DNA of 63,340 bases from Flavobacteriaceae bacterium (GCA_002707745.1 PANU01000028.1:1-63340), one strand, 5' to 3'. Shown: positions 48,259-58,886, counted from the first letter of the stretch. Program-made: numbers and translations. Notes: a model not told the origin generated them from the letters alone.

Positions 48259-50739
48259 TTAGAACGAAAACCCAAAAACACCTGTCACCCCAAATTTTCT
48301 GGCCTCAGGATTATCCAGGTAATTACCACGGAAATTAAAGTCTATCCGAAAAATTCTAAAAATATTACCAACCCCAACACTATACTCATAGTAAATGTCT
48401 TCAGGCGCTTGAAGCATTAATCCGTTAGGAGCATTTAGTGCAATGTTTTCATCTGATATTTGACCATATACGGCTCTAAAACCAATTACTTCACGCAAAT
48501 CCAGATCTCTTAAAAACGGAATCCTGGAAAAAATCCTTCCGCCAAAATTGTGCTGTAAGTGCAAGGAAGCATACGTATCGCTCACAAATTCATAATAGTC
48601 GAGATTAGTAAACGCGTTATACAAACTAAAATACGTTTGATTTCCCGGAATTGGACTTAACAGGCCAAGCGGTACCGGATCGAAAATTGTACCAGCTTCT
48701 ACGGTGGTTAACAACCTTCCAATCCCTCCAATATTCCAGGGCTGACTGTACAATGCCTGAAGTTTTGAGTACTCAAAATCTCCCCCAAAAGCATCTTTTA
48801 CTCCGTAGGTATACCCCAAAAAGTAATTAGCGTAATCGCCATCGTTAATTATGGTACGTTCTACACCGTAGCCCGAAGTTTTTCTTTTTGGAGTGTAAAA
48901 AAGTCCGAGTTCAATTTCGGGTTGTGAAATCTGGGATTGCACCACTCCGTTTTCATCAAGATAGTCCAGGCTAAAGGTATCGGTAGCAGACTCTAATGTT
49001 CGGTAAGAGGCTGTGATTCTGGTATTAAAATTTTTAGCCGGCTCAAAAGAAAATCCTGCTGTAGTTAAGTTTACACGTGTTAGCCTGTCGTTTGCCCCTA
49101 CCGAGATTAGCGAAGAAGAGGCCAAACTTCGCCCTAACACGTCATTGCTGGTGGTAAGGCTTGCTCCGGTTTGCTCCACATCTTTCCGGTTTCCGGCAAA
49201 AACGGTAAGCCTGCTTTTTCTATCCAATAACCACTTTGCCGAAAGACCGTATTTAAAACGGTCGTCCCTAAACCCATATGCTCCAAAAACTTCCAAACGC
49301 CACGGATCGTTTTGACTAAAATACGTTCGTCCTCCCAAGCGGATTCGCAACCCTTCAGCTTCATTAAAACCAAATACAGAAAATACTGGACCAAAGTCTA
49401 AATTACCCACTTGGTAATACCCAGTGGCTAAGGTTGCTCCTATTTTATAGAAAGTTTGGAAACGAGGAACGGTCTTTAGGGTATCCAACATTCTATAGAC
49501 TCCCTTTTCATCCTTATTAAGTTCTTCCATCCGTTTTTCTTCCCAAAATGAATCGGGACGGTTGTATATTTCTTCCCGATAGGGATCTACCTGTTCTCCA
49601 TAAAAACTTTCATCTTTTGGAATATTGAACGAATAATTATCGTACAGGGTAGTTCTTCTCCCATACACGCCCTGGGCTTCTTCTTTTTTCCTTAAACTGA
49701 AATCGCTCAAAAAATAATCTCTGGTAATTAAGAAAATAGAATCGTTTAGCACGTCAAATTCCTGTTCAATATAGACCTCGCGAACCCAATTAAGATTGGC
49801 ACTTTTAGAAGCCCGAAGGTTAATTTCCTTGATCGCAAAAGTGGTATCGTTTACCCAAAAATCTCCCTTAAACGTAAGTTCTCCCTTTCGGCGTGGGTAG
49901 TATATAATATTGTAACACCATTTATTATCCCGGTAGGCACTGTCTAACAAAACGTAATTATAAACATCTATTCCTGTTCGTGAAAGCGGACTGGTAAAAG
50001 CTTTATCGAAAAACTTCAGGTAATTCTCATACACGTCATAATCCTTATATAAATCTTTTACAAAAGCAATAAGTGTCTGGTTATTTTCAAATCCGCTGTT
50101 TTTATTCCCTTCTAGAATTTCTTTTTCTTCATTAAGAATATTATCCCCATACACTTTTGAAATGGCTTCGTTTATAAAAATGGGCAGGTAACTATTTCCT
50201 GTAATATTAGAGGTGTCTATCTGATCCCAGATAAATTCCATTCCCTTAAAAATCTTGCTTTTTATTAAGGTAGAATCTATAGTATTAAGATCAAATTCTA
50301 ACTTTTCATATTTATCGTAACTATACTGGTTGAATTTTTTTACTCCATTCTCCCTACGGTTTTCCCATATTTTCCGAAGAATATCCAACGCCGGATTGTC
50401 CTTTTTTGAAGTTTTACCGCTAAATATTACTACTTCGTCCAGGGCAGAGGCTTCTTCAGCAAGTATAATTTCCATTTTATAGGTAGTTCTTTCTTCCAAA
50501 AGAACTTCTTTGGTTTCATACCCTATAAATGAAAACAAGACGGCATCATAATCTTCATCACTTTCCAGATAAAACCGTCCATCTTCATTGGTGATAGTAC
50601 CTACGTTACTGTCTTTAAAAATTACATTGGCAAAAGCAACCGATGTTCCTGTAGCATCTTTTACCACCCCACTCACTTTAGTTTGCGAGAAGGCAAGCGT
50701 AGATACTAATATAAAAAAGAAGAAGTAAAAGTGCTTCAT
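48259..50739 (-). CDS. DUF5686 / carboxypeptidase-like regulatory domain outer membrane protein
   Basis: TKVSGVVKDATGTSVAFANVIFKDSNVGTITNEDGRF; barrel-like C-terminus. Confidence 0.88.
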   Translation of the reverse strand: MKHFYFFFFILVSTLAFSQTKVSGVVKDATGTSVAFANVIFKDSNVGTITNEDGRFYLESDEDYDAVLFSFIGYETKEVLLEERTTYKMEIILAEEASALDEVVIFSGKTSKKDNPALDILRKIWENRRENGVKKFNQYSYDKYEKLEFDLNTIDSTLIKSKIFKGMEFIWDQIDTSNITGNSYLPIFINEAISKVYGDNILNEEKEILEGNKNSGFENNQTLIAFVKDLYKDYDVYENYLKFFDKAFTSPLSRTGIDVYNYVLLDSAYRDNKWCYNIIYYPRRKGELTFKGDFWVNDTTFAIKEINLRASKSANLNWVREVYIEQEFDVLNDSIFLITRDYFLSDFSLRKKEEAQGVYGRRTTLYDNYSFNIPKDESFYGEQVDPYREEIYNRPDSFWEEKRMEELNKDEKGVYRMLDTLKTVPRFQTFYKIGATLATGYYQVGNLDFGPVFSVFGFNEAEGLRIRLGGRTYFSQNDPWRLEVFGAYGFRDDRFKYGLSAKWLLDRKSRLTVFAGNRKDVEQTGASLTTSNDVLGRSLASSSLISVGANDRLTRVNLTTAGFSFEPAKNFNTRITASYRTLESATDTFSLDYLDENGVVQSQISQPEIELGLFYTPKRKTSGYGVERTIINDGDYANYFLGYTYGVKDAFGGDFEYSKLQALYSQPWNIGGIGRLLTTVEAGTIFDPVPLGLLSPIPGNQTYFSLYNAFTNLDYYEFVSDTYASLHLQHNFGGRIFSRIPFLRDLDLREVIGFRAVYGQISDENIALNAPNGLMLQAPEDIYYEYSVGVGNIFRIFRIDFNFRGNYLDNPEARKFGVTGVFGFSF

Positions 50740-50865
50740 AAGTAGGTATCGCGCAAGAAACTATTCAATTTTAGCAACTGTGGCGAACGCAAATAACGTA
50801 ATTATTGGGTTGTTTGCCAATTAAAATAATCTTAAAAAGACTGTTTTGCAGAAAATCTCAATAAG

Positions 50866-50930
50866 AAAAATCCCAAATCACAAAATGAAGTCTCTTGGGA
50901 TCTGGGATTTGATTTTTTGGTGCTTGGGAC
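50866..50930. repeat. solo heptad-type array (site G), beside the pdhB stop codon
   Basis: AAATCCCAAATC (50868-50879) vs GATCTGGGATTT (50899-50910), 11/12 pairing; units TTGGGAT CTGGGAT TTGATTT. Confidence 0.6.
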
Positions 50931-50932
50931 GA

Positions 50933-51913
50933 TTAGTCCTTGTACATGACCTTTTTTACCGCTTTAATTACATCTTCACTATCAGGCAACCATTCTTTTA
51001 GCAACACAGGTGAATAAGGCGCTGGCGTATCTGCGGTGTTAATTTTTATGATGGGAGCATCCAGATAATCGAATATCTGGCTTTGCACCTGGTAGGTTAT
51101 TTCGGTGGCTACATTTCCAAAAGGCCACGCTTCTTCCAAAACTACTAAGCGATTGGTCTTTTTTACCGATTCCAGAATGGCGTCATGGTCCATAGGTCGA
51201 ACGGTACGAAGGTCTATAATTTCACATTCAATGCCTTCTTTAGCGAGCTCTTCGGCTGCTTTGTAGGCTTCTTTTATAATTTTTCCGAAGGAAACAATGG
51301 TCACATCGGTTCCTTTTCTTTTAATATCGGCAACGCCTAACGGAATTAAATACTCCCCTTCTGGCACTTCTCCCTTATCTCCATACATTTGCTCGCTCTC
51401 CATAAAAATTACAGGGTCGTCATCGCGAATGGCACTTTTTAGCAATCCTTTAGCATCTGCCGGATTACTTGGTACTACCACTTTTAATCCTGGCGTATTT
51501 GCAAACCAGCTTTCAAAAGCTTGTGAGTGCGTAGCTGCCAACTGACCAGCTGAAGCTGTTGGCCCTCTAAATACGATAGGGCAATTAATTTGCCCACCAC
51601 TCATTTGTCGGATTTTGGCCGCGTTGTTAATTATCTGGTCTATTCCAACCAGCGAAAAGTTAAAGGTCATAAATTCAACAATTGGCCTGTTGCCAGTCAT
51701 AGTACTCCCTATAGCCACTCCCGCAAAACCAAGTTCCGAAATAGGTGTATCTATAACGCGTTTGGCACCAAACTCGTCCAACATTCCTTTGCTGGCTTTA
51801 TAGGCTCCATTGTATTCTGCGACTTCTTCTCCCATTAAATAAATGGCCTCGTCTTTGCGCATTTCTTCGCTCATTGCTTCGCAGATGGCTTCTCTAAATT
51901 GTAGTGTTTTCAT
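50933..51913 (-). CDS. pdhB: pyruvate dehydrogenase E1 beta subunit
   Basis: REAICEAMSEEMRKDEAIYLMGEEVAEYNGAYKASKGML...VIDTPISELGFAGVAIG. Confidence 0.93.
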   Translation of the reverse strand: MKTLQFREAICEAMSEEMRKDEAIYLMGEEVAEYNGAYKASKGMLDEFGAKRVIDTPISELGFAGVAIGSTMTGNRPIVEFMTFNFSLVGIDQIINNAAKIRQMSGGQINCPIVFRGPTASAGQLAATHSQAFESWFANTPGLKVVVPSNPADAKGLLKSAIRDDDPVIFMESEQMYGDKGEVPEGEYLIPLGVADIKRKGTDVTIVSFGKIIKEAYKAAEELAKEGIECEIIDLRTVRPMDHDAILESVKKTNRLVVLEEAWPFGNVATEITYQVQSQIFDYLDAPIIKINTADTPAPYSPVLLKEWLPDSEDVIKAVKKVMYKD

Positions 51914-52089
51914 GTTTCGACTTCGCTCTGGTGGGTGATAATTTAATTAAACTTATAATAAAAATTACTCAATGCAAGCAACGATTTCATTATTTCAACT
52001 CTAAGTAGGCAAAAGTATAGGACAAAAATAATATTATTTAAGGGTACTTAAACCCTATGAGACAAATTTCTTTATGTCAAATGATTTTT

Positions 52090-52133
52090 TACTATGCACG
52101 CATAGTATTTCTGAATAATATTTGGTATCTTTG
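52090..52133 (+). promoter_or_regulatory. putative etfBA control region
   Basis: TACTATGC-ac-GCATAGTA palindrome (52090-52107), then TATCTTTG (52126-52133) matching TAnnTTTG. Confidence 0.5.
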
Positions 52134-52203
52134 GCATCCACAAATTTAAAGCGTTTCAGCTTTAGATTTTCAACAAGAAATTGTTCAATTTAAAGAAATT
52201 TAT

Positions 52204-52944
52204 ATGAAAATATTAGTATGCATCAGCCACGTGCCGGATACTACTTCCAAGATTAATTTTACCGAGGGTGACACAAAGTTTGACACCAGCGGGGTACAGT
52301 TTGTAATTAACCCTAACGATGAGTTTGGTCTTACCCGTGCTATGTGGTTTAAGGAAAAACAAGGCGCTACTGTACACGTTGTAAATGTGGGAGGCGCAGA
52401 AACCGAACCTACACTTCGCAAAGCTTTAGCTATTGGCGCAGATGAAGCTATTAGAGTAAACACCCCGGCAACCGATGGCTACAGCGTTGCAAAACAACTG
52501 GCAAACGTTGTAAAAGAAGGCGGATACGATCTGGTGATTGGCGGACGAGAGTCCATCGATTATAACGGCGGAATGGTTCCAGGAATGGTTGCCAAAATGA
52601 TAGATGCCAATTTTGTAAACACCTGCATAAGCCTGGAAATTGAAGGCGATAGCGCTACTGCCATTCGTGAAATTGACGGAGGTAAAGAAACTATTAGCAC
52701 CAAACTCCCCCTTGTAGTAGGAGGTCAAAAAGGATTGGTAGAAGAAAGCGACCTGCGTATTCCAAACATGCGCGGGATTATGCAAGCGCGTTCTAAGCCC
52801 TTACATGTCAAGGAGCCAATTGATGCCAATGCCGAAACCAATACAAAAGCCTTCGAAAAACCAGCCCCAAAAGGAGCTGTAAAATTAGTTGACAACGTAG
52901 ATGAGTTGATAGATCTTTTACACAACGAAGCCAAGGTAATATAA
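52204..52944 (+). CDS. etfB: electron transfer flavoprotein subunit beta
   Basis: MKILVCISHVPDTTSKINF; DLVIGGRESIDYNGGMVPGMVA. Confidence 0.94.
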   Translation: MKILVCISHVPDTTSKINFTEGDTKFDTSGVQFVINPNDEFGLTRAMWFKEKQGATVHVVNVGGAETEPTLRKALAIGADEAIRVNTPATDGYSVAKQLANVVKEGGYDLVIGGRESIDYNGGMVPGMVAKMIDANFVNTCISLEIEGDSATAIREIDGGKETISTKLPLVVGGQKGLVEESDLRIPNMRGIMQARSKPLHVKEPIDANAETNTKAFEKPAPKGAVKLVDNVDELIDLLHNEAKVI

Positions 52945-52952
52945 ATCAGGTT

Positions 52953-53014
52953 AGGAGTGTAGAGCCAAGCGTTCACAGAAACTCACAGCTCAAAACTCAT
53001 AACACAAAATCATA
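52953..53014. repeat. solo heptad-type array (site F) between etfB and etfA
   Basis: AACTCAC AGCTCAA AACTCAT AACACAA AATCATA (52980-53014). Confidence 0.55.
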
Positions 53015-53021
53015 AAAAAAC

Positions 53022-53990
53022 ATGAGCGTTTTAGTATATACAGAATCCGAAGACGGATCATTCAAAAAAATAGCCCACGAAGCAGTTTCTTACGCAAAAG
53101 GAATCGCAGATGCAATGGGAACCAGCGTTACCGCAGTTTCAGTAAACGGCGGCGATGCTTCAGAATTAGGAAAATATGGAGCTTCAAAAGTATTGGAAGT
53201 TTCCAACGACAAGTTAAACAACTTTAATGCAGAAGCTTACGCAGATGTATTGGCACAGGCAGCAAATGCTGAAGGAGCCAAAGTAGTAGTGCTTACTTCC
53301 AGTGCAAACAGCAAATTTATGGCACCATTGGTAGCCGTAAATCTGGAAGCTGGATATGTTCCAAATGTAACAGAATTGCCTTCTTCAACATCTCCCTTTA
53401 CCGTAAAGCATAGTGTTTTTACTAACAAAGCTTTTAGTAATACTGAAATAAATACTGAAATAAAAGTACTAGGTTTAGGTAAAAATGCCTACGGAATTAA
53501 AGAGAACGAAACTTCCGCAACAACCGAAGCTTTTTCACCCTCTTTATCTGAAGACGATTTTTCTACCGAAGTAGTTTCGGTAGACAAAGCAACGGACAAA
53601 GTAACTATAGCCGATGCCGAAATAGTTGTATCTGCCGGTCGTGGAATGAAAGGCCCGGAAAACTGGGGAATGATAGAAGAGCTAGCCGAAACCCTGGGAG
53701 CAGCAACCGCTTGTTCTAAACCGGTAAGCGATATGGGCTGGAGACCACACAGCGAGCACGTAGGACAAACAGGAAAACCTGTAGCCTCTAACCTGTACAT
53801 TGCAATTGGTATTTCTGGCGCTATTCAGCACCTGGCAGGAATTAATGCTTCAAAAACAAAAGTGGTTATTAATAACGATCCGGAAGCACCTTTCTTTAAA
53901 GCAGCAGATTACGGAATTGTAGGGGATGCTTTTGAAATTGTTCCTCAACTGGTTGAAAAATTAAAAGAATTTAAAGCTCAAAATAATTAA
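53022..53990 (+). CDS. etfA: electron transfer flavoprotein subunit alpha
   Basis: VVSAGRGMKGPENWGMIEELAETLGAATACSKPVSDMGWRP; ISGAIQHLAGI. Confidence 0.95.
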   Translation: MSVLVYTESEDGSFKKIAHEAVSYAKGIADAMGTSVTAVSVNGGDASELGKYGASKVLEVSNDKLNNFNAEAYADVLAQAANAEGAKVVVLTSSANSKFMAPLVAVNLEAGYVPNVTELPSSTSPFTVKHSVFTNKAFSNTEINTEIKVLGLGKNAYGIKENETSATTEAFSPSLSEDDFSTEVVSVDKATDKVTIADAEIVVSAGRGMKGPENWGMIEELAETLGAATACSKPVSDMGWRPHSEHVGQTGKPVASNLYIAIGISGAIQHLAGINASKTKVVINNDPEAPFFKAADYGIVGDAFEIVPQLVEKLKEFKAQNN

Positions 53991-54102
53991 ATATATAGCC
54001 ACAAAAAGTTGTTATGCTGTTTTAATTTTTGTGTGAAACAAAAAATTTAAAATTGTATCGAAGCAAACAACAGCTAATTTTAGTAATTTGTGCCTCGAAA
54101 TG

Positions 54103-54147
54103 GGCTGTTTAAATTTGCTAAGCTTATTTAAACAGCCTTTTTTTTTT
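54103..54147 (+). terminator. intrinsic terminator after etfA
   Basis: GGCTGTTTAAAT-ttgctaagctt-ATTTAAACAGCC followed by a T run. Confidence 0.9.
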
Positions 54148-54175
54148 ACAGAGTATTGAAAACCGATTACCCAAC

Positions 54176-54802
54176 ATGAGCCTGGTTAGATTAAACATAA
54201 AAGGAATTTCGTACAGCCAAACGCAAAATGGCGCCTATGCACTTATTTTAAATGAAGTAGATGGCGAGCGCAAACTTCCCATTGTTATTGGTGCCTTTGA
54301 AGCCCAGTCCATTGCCATTGCTCTGGAAAAGGAAATAAAACCCCCGCGCCCCCTTACCCACGATTTATTTAAAAATTTTGCCGACAGGTTTGCTATTGTA
54401 GTCAAGCAGGTAATTATTCATAAACTGGTGGACGGTGTTTTTTATTCCAGTATTATTTGCGAACGCGACAATCTGGAAGAAATTATAGATGCCCGAACCA
54501 GTGACGCTATTGCCCTGGCACTTCGGTTTAAAGCTCCCATTTTTACCTATAAGGCTATTTTGGAAAAAGCGGGTATCTATTTAAAATCTACTCCTAGTAA
54601 AAAGAAGAAAATTTCCAAAGAAGAAGAAAGCATCTTAGAAGAACTTATCCTGGGAGATGACACCGAATCCACCCCAAAAAAAGCCGAAGATTTTTCTAAA
54701 TACACCATCAAAGAACTTAACACTATGCTGGATGAAGCTGTGAGTAATGAAGATTATGAACGGGCTGCAAGCATAAGAGACGAAATTTCCAAACGCTCCT
54801 AA
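54176..54802 (+). CDS. bifunctional nuclease (DUF151) domain protein with C-terminal UvrB/UvrC motif
   Basis: YALILNEVDGERKLPIVIGAFEAQSIAIAL; LDEAVSNEDYERAASIRDEI. Confidence 0.92.
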   Translation: MSLVRLNIKGISYSQTQNGAYALILNEVDGERKLPIVIGAFEAQSIAIALEKEIKPPRPLTHDLFKNFADRFAIVVKQVIIHKLVDGVFYSSIICERDNLEEIIDARTSDAIALALRFKAPIFTYKAILEKAGIYLKSTPSKKKKISKEEESILEELILGDDTESTPKKAEDFSKYTIKELNTMLDEAVSNEDYERAASIRDEISKRS

Positions 54803-54821
54803 CGCACCTCTTTTTTTCAGT

Positions 54822-56573
54822 ATGAAAAAATTTCAAAAATTTATTTTTTTATGTTTGATTTTAGGGTGTTTCGGAACTGGATACGGACAATCTATTGAAA
54901 AAAACTGGAACTTTTCAGCCATTGAGGATGCTTCAGGAAATTCACTTTTCAATATTACAAATGAAGATACTTTTTCTCTAAATGAAGGAGTATTTACCTA
55001 CCAGCTCGCAGCAAAAGACAACTTAAAAGCAACGGGAGATTACATCTATCAAAACAACCTTTTGGTTCTTTTCTACAACACCCCTAAAGATACCATTAGG
55101 CGGTACAGAATTACCAAACTCACCGACACCGAGCTTACTTTTACTGAAAACGATATCACGTACCGTTTTTCCAGTCCCTCACAAACCGAAGTATCTGAAG
55201 TTACAACCCCTATTCAAAAAATTGGGGATACTAGCAAAAATAATGTTGCACTAGATGTTTCAAAAGGCTTAGGCATAAGCGTAACAAGTATATCCAGAGG
55301 TATGCTGGGAATGGTTTTTTTACTTCTGGTCTGTTTTTTATTAAGCAGTAACCGAAAAAACATAAACTGGCGCCTGGTAGGAACAGGACTCGCCTTACAG
55401 ATTATTTTTGCTCTGTTAGTTTTAAAAGTGCCCTTTGTAGCCAGTATTTTTGATTGGATTAGCGACAAAGTAGTGACGTTTCTTAATTTCAGTGAAAAAG
55501 GAGCCGAATTTCTCTTTGGGGGCTTGGTAACAGACATGGATACATTTGGGTACATCTTTGCTTTTAAAGTGCTACCTACTATTGTATTCTTTTCGGCATT
55601 TACATCCTTGCTTTATTATTTGGGCATACTACAACTATTTGTAAAGGCTTTTGCCTGGGTTATGAGTAAAACCATGCGTCTTTCCGGTGCCGAAAGTCTG
55701 GCTGCAGCTGCAAACATTTTTATAGGACAAACCGAAGCACCACTTGTAGTAAAACCCTATCTGGATCGCATGACAAAATCTGAAATGCTTTGCTTAATGG
55801 TGGGGGGCATGGCTACCATTGCAGGAGGAGTTTTAGCCGCTTTTATTGCCTTTTTAGGAGGCGATAGCGATGTTGAGAAAATAATTTTTGCAAAACACCT
55901 GTTAACTGCTTCTATCATGTCGGCTCCCGCTGCCATTATAATTGCTAAAATGCTGTACCCAGAAACCAAAACCGTAGATAAAAAACTAGATATTAGTAAA
56001 GAGAAGATAGGAACAAATGTACTTGACGCCATTTCCAGAGGAACTACAGAAGGGCTAAAACTAGCTGTAAATGTTGGAGCCATGCTATTGGTTTTTACTG
56101 CTGTTATTGCCGTTTTTAATTGGATTACAGTAGATATAATTGGCGCCCCTACTGGATTAAATGATGTAATCGCTTCGGCCACTGAAGGACGCTACAACGG
56201 ATTTTCACTCCAATATATTTTAGGAAATGTATTTGCACCTATTGCCTGGATTATTGGAGTACCAACAGAAGATATGATTGTAGTAGGCCAGTTATTAGGT
56301 GAAAAAACTATCTTGAATGAGTTCTTTGCCTATGCTTCCTTAAGTGAATTAAAACAAGCCGGAGCTATTACCAACTATCGCTCTATTGTAATTGCAACGT
56401 ATGCACTATGTGGGTTTGCAAATTTTGCATCTATAGGGATACAGATTGGCGGAATTGGTGTATTGGCACCAAAACAACGTAAAACCTTAGCAAAATTTGG
56501 AATAAAAGCATTAATTGGAGGTACAGTAGCTGCATTACTTACCGCAACAATTGCAGGCATGTTAATTGGCTAG
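54822..56573 (+). CDS. NupC-type concentrative nucleoside transporter with N-terminal extension
   Basis: FIGQTEAPLVVKPYLDRMTKSEMLCLMVGGMATIAGGVLAAFIAFLG; ALCGFANFASIGIQIGGIG. Confidence 0.92.
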   Translation: MKKFQKFIFLCLILGCFGTGYGQSIEKNWNFSAIEDASGNSLFNITNEDTFSLNEGVFTYQLAAKDNLKATGDYIYQNNLLVLFYNTPKDTIRRYRITKLTDTELTFTENDITYRFSSPSQTEVSEVTTPIQKIGDTSKNNVALDVSKGLGISVTSISRGMLGMVFLLLVCFLLSSNRKNINWRLVGTGLALQIIFALLVLKVPFVASIFDWISDKVVTFLNFSEKGAEFLFGGLVTDMDTFGYIFAFKVLPTIVFFSAFTSLLYYLGILQLFVKAFAWVMSKTMRLSGAESLAAAANIFIGQTEAPLVVKPYLDRMTKSEMLCLMVGGMATIAGGVLAAFIAFLGGDSDVEKIIFAKHLLTASIMSAPAAIIIAKMLYPETKTVDKKLDISKEKIGTNVLDAISRGTTEGLKLAVNVGAMLLVFTAVIAVFNWITVDIIGAPTGLNDVIASATEGRYNGFSLQYILGNVFAPIAWIIGVPTEDMIVVGQLLGEKTILNEFFAYASLSELKQAGAITNYRSIVIATYALCGFANFASIGIQIGGIGVLAPKQRKTLAKFGIKALIGGTVAALLTATIAGMLIG

Positions 56574-56935
56574 GCATCTTTAACAACTGTTTTTGACCAA
56601 CCTATAGCATCTTCCATAGTAGTAAAAAAGCTAAAAGCCCCGTCAAATAAAGACTGCTCTATAATTGCCTCTTCACGCACTCCTGCATCTTCAGACACAA
56701 TAGCAATCCCCATAATTGCTTGAGAACGTGCTGCAGTATACACTTCTGGGTTTATATTTTTAGTTAATTTTCTATCAGAAATAACTACACAGGTTCTATT
56801 CTTATAATGTGTATTTAAAACAGCTAAAAACTCTTCAGCTTCTTTAACGCCGTAATCATGACCGGTAAAATCGAATATGGCATAAGTACCATAACATTTT
56901 AATTCACCACTTGATAAGCTATATACTTTTTCCAT
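56570..56935 (-). CDS. hypothetical protein, possible STAS/SpoIIAA-like fold
   Basis: 121-aa ORF, stop codon overlaps the end of the convergent transporter gene. Confidence 0.6.
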   Translation of the reverse strand: MEKVYSLSSGELKCYGTYAIFDFTGHDYGVKEAEEFLAVLNTHYKNRTCVVISDRKLTKNINPEVYTAARSQAIMGIAIVSEDAGVREEAIIEQSLFDGAFSFFTTMEDAIGWSKTVVKDA

Positions 56936-57071
56936 ACTAATAAGTTGACAAGCTAATTTAAGAAATTTTTAACAATTGCAAGAGGTTAATAACTCGTAAT
57001 AAATCCATGGGGTTTCCATTTTTGTAATCGCAAGTGATTAATTACATTTAGCTCCATAAATTATTTGGCAG

Positions 57072-57923
57072 ATGAAGCAATACCACGAATTAGTTAAACA
57101 CGTTTTAGAACACGGTAACGTTAAAAATGACCGCACAGGTACAGGCACAAAAAGTGTTTTTGGATACCAAATGCGGTTCGATTTAAGTGAAGGATTTCCC
57201 ATGGTAACCACTAAAAAACTACATCTTAAATCTATTATTTACGAACTACTGTGGTTTTTAAATGGCGACACAAACATTAAATACCTGCAAGAAAACGGGG
57301 TACGCATCTGGAATGAGTGGGCAGATGAAAAAGGCGATCTGGGTCCTGTTTACGGTCACCAGTGGCGCAACTGGAACAGTGAAGAAATTGACCAGATTAC
57401 CGACATTATTAAAACCCTGAAAACCAATCCAGACAGCCGTAGAATGCTGGTAAGTGCATGGAATCCCAGCGTAATGCCAGACACATCGGTTCCGTTTTCT
57501 GAAAATGTGGCAAAGGGGAAAGCCGCATTGCCTCCATGCCATGCATTTTTTCAATTTTATGTTAGTGCTCCAGAAATAGAAGGTGACGAAAGTACAAGAA
57601 AATTATCCTGTCAACTATACCAACGCAGTGCAGATATTTTCCTGGGAGTCCCCTTTAACATAGCTTCTTACGCGCTCCTTACCATGATGATGGCGCAAGT
57701 TTGTGGCTACCAGGCGGGAGATTTTGTGCATACCTTTGGAGATGCCCATATATACAGCAATCATTTTGAACAATTAGAGTTACAATTGTCCCGGGAAATA
57801 CGTCCATTACCAAAAATGTTGTTAAATAAAGAGATAAAAGATATATTTGGCTTTAAATTTGATGACTTTACACTAGTAAATTACAATCCGCATCCACATA
57901 TTAAAGGTGCTGTTGCGGTATAA
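57072..57923 (+). CDS. thyA: thymidylate synthase
   Basis: [50 protein letters not shown]. Confidence 0.97.
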   Translation: MKQYHELVKHVLEHGNVKNDRTGTGTKSVFGYQMRFDLSEGFPMVTTKKLHLKSIIYELLWFLNGDTNIKYLQENGVRIWNEWADEKGDLGPVYGHQWRNWNSEEIDQITDIIKTLKTNPDSRRMLVSAWNPSVMPDTSVPFSENVAKGKAALPPCHAFFQFYVSAPEIEGDESTRKLSCQLYQRSADIFLGVPFNIASYALLTMMMAQVCGYQAGDFVHTFGDAHIYSNHFEQLELQLSREIRPLPKMLLNKEIKDIFGFKFDDFTLVNYNPHPHIKGAVAV

Positions 57924-57936
57924 AACCTATACACTT

Positions 57937-58371
57937 ATGAAATACGCCTTAGTTATTTTTAGCCTTTTTCTTTCTACATCACTTTTCGCTCAAGAAGAAT
58001 GGGGAGATGTTCAAAAAAATACCTTAACCATGAAAGAACTGGCCCCTGTCTGGCCAGGGTGTGAATCTGGAAGTGCTACTCAGCGCGATCATTGTTTCAA
58101 ACAAAAATTAGCAACACATATTGCTAAAAATTTCAAGTACCCTACAGATGCTTATAAAAAAAATGAACAAGGGCGTGTGATCGTAGAATTCTTTATAGAC
58201 GAAAAAGGACTTGTAGACATTAAAAAAATCTCAGGAGGAACTACAGCCTTACAAAATGAAGCTAAAAGAAATATTGGTCTTATCCCAAAAATGCAAAAGC
58301 CCGGAATGATGGGCGGAAAGCCAAAACCTATTAAATACGTAGTACCTATTACGTTCAAGACTGGACGCTAA
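57937..58371 (+). CDS. TonB C-terminal-like secreted protein
   Basis: APVWPGCESGSATQRDHCFKQKLATHIAKNFKYP...GRVIVEFFIDEKGLVDIKKI; start revised to MKYALVIFSLFL. Confidence 0.75.
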   Translation: MKYALVIFSLFLSTSLFAQEEWGDVQKNTLTMKELAPVWPGCESGSATQRDHCFKQKLATHIAKNFKYPTDAYKKNEQGRVIVEFFIDEKGLVDIKKISGGTTALQNEAKRNIGLIPKMQKPGMMGGKPKPIKYVVPITFKTGR

Positions 58372-58791
58372 ATGAAGTTTTTACTTCCACTATTGTGCCT
58401 TTTTAGTTTTATAACGGCTCCTGCTCAAACCGAACATTTATCTTTTGAAACAGTTGAAATTCCCCCATTACATAGTGAATGTACGTCAGGCACTGTAGCA
58501 GAAAACAGACAATGTACCCAACAAGCAATTGAAAGTTTTGCAAAGCAAAAGTTTAACGCAGGTCTTTTTAAAAACCTAAACCTAAACGAAAAAAGGATAC
58601 GTGTTTACGCACAATTTACCATAGACAAAACTGGTAAAGCAACCAACATTAAAGTCCGTACAGCCCATCCGCAATTAGAAAAAGAAACCAAAAGAGTTCT
58701 CAATCTGCTACCCAGATTAACCCCTGCCAAACACGATGGTAAACCAGTAGTAACTCAATTTAATTTACCGCTTATATTCATATTAGGCTAG
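58372..58791 (+). CDS. TonB C-terminal-like secreted protein, tandem paralog
   Basis: ATG directly follows the previous TAA; IRVYAQFTIDKTGKATNIKVRTAHPQLEKETKRVLNLLPRL. Confidence 0.75.
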   Translation: MKFLLPLLCLFSFITAPAQTEHLSFETVEIPPLHSECTSGTVAENRQCTQQAIESFAKQKFNAGLFKNLNLNEKRIRVYAQFTIDKTGKATNIKVRTAHPQLEKETKRVLNLLPRLTPAKHDGKPVVTQFNLPLIFILG

Positions 58792-58849
58792 TTTAACAAG
58801 GGTTTAACGAAAATTACAGCCTCTAAAAATTTCAAGAATTAGTATATTT

Positions 58850-58886
58850 AAAGCACAGAAAAATCAACGTTTCTGTGCTTTTTTTT
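58850..58886 (+). terminator. intrinsic terminator or attenuator immediately upstream of egtB
   Basis: AAAGCACAGAAA-aatcaacg-TTTCTGTGCTTT-TTTTT; egtB ATG at 58887. Confidence 0.85.
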
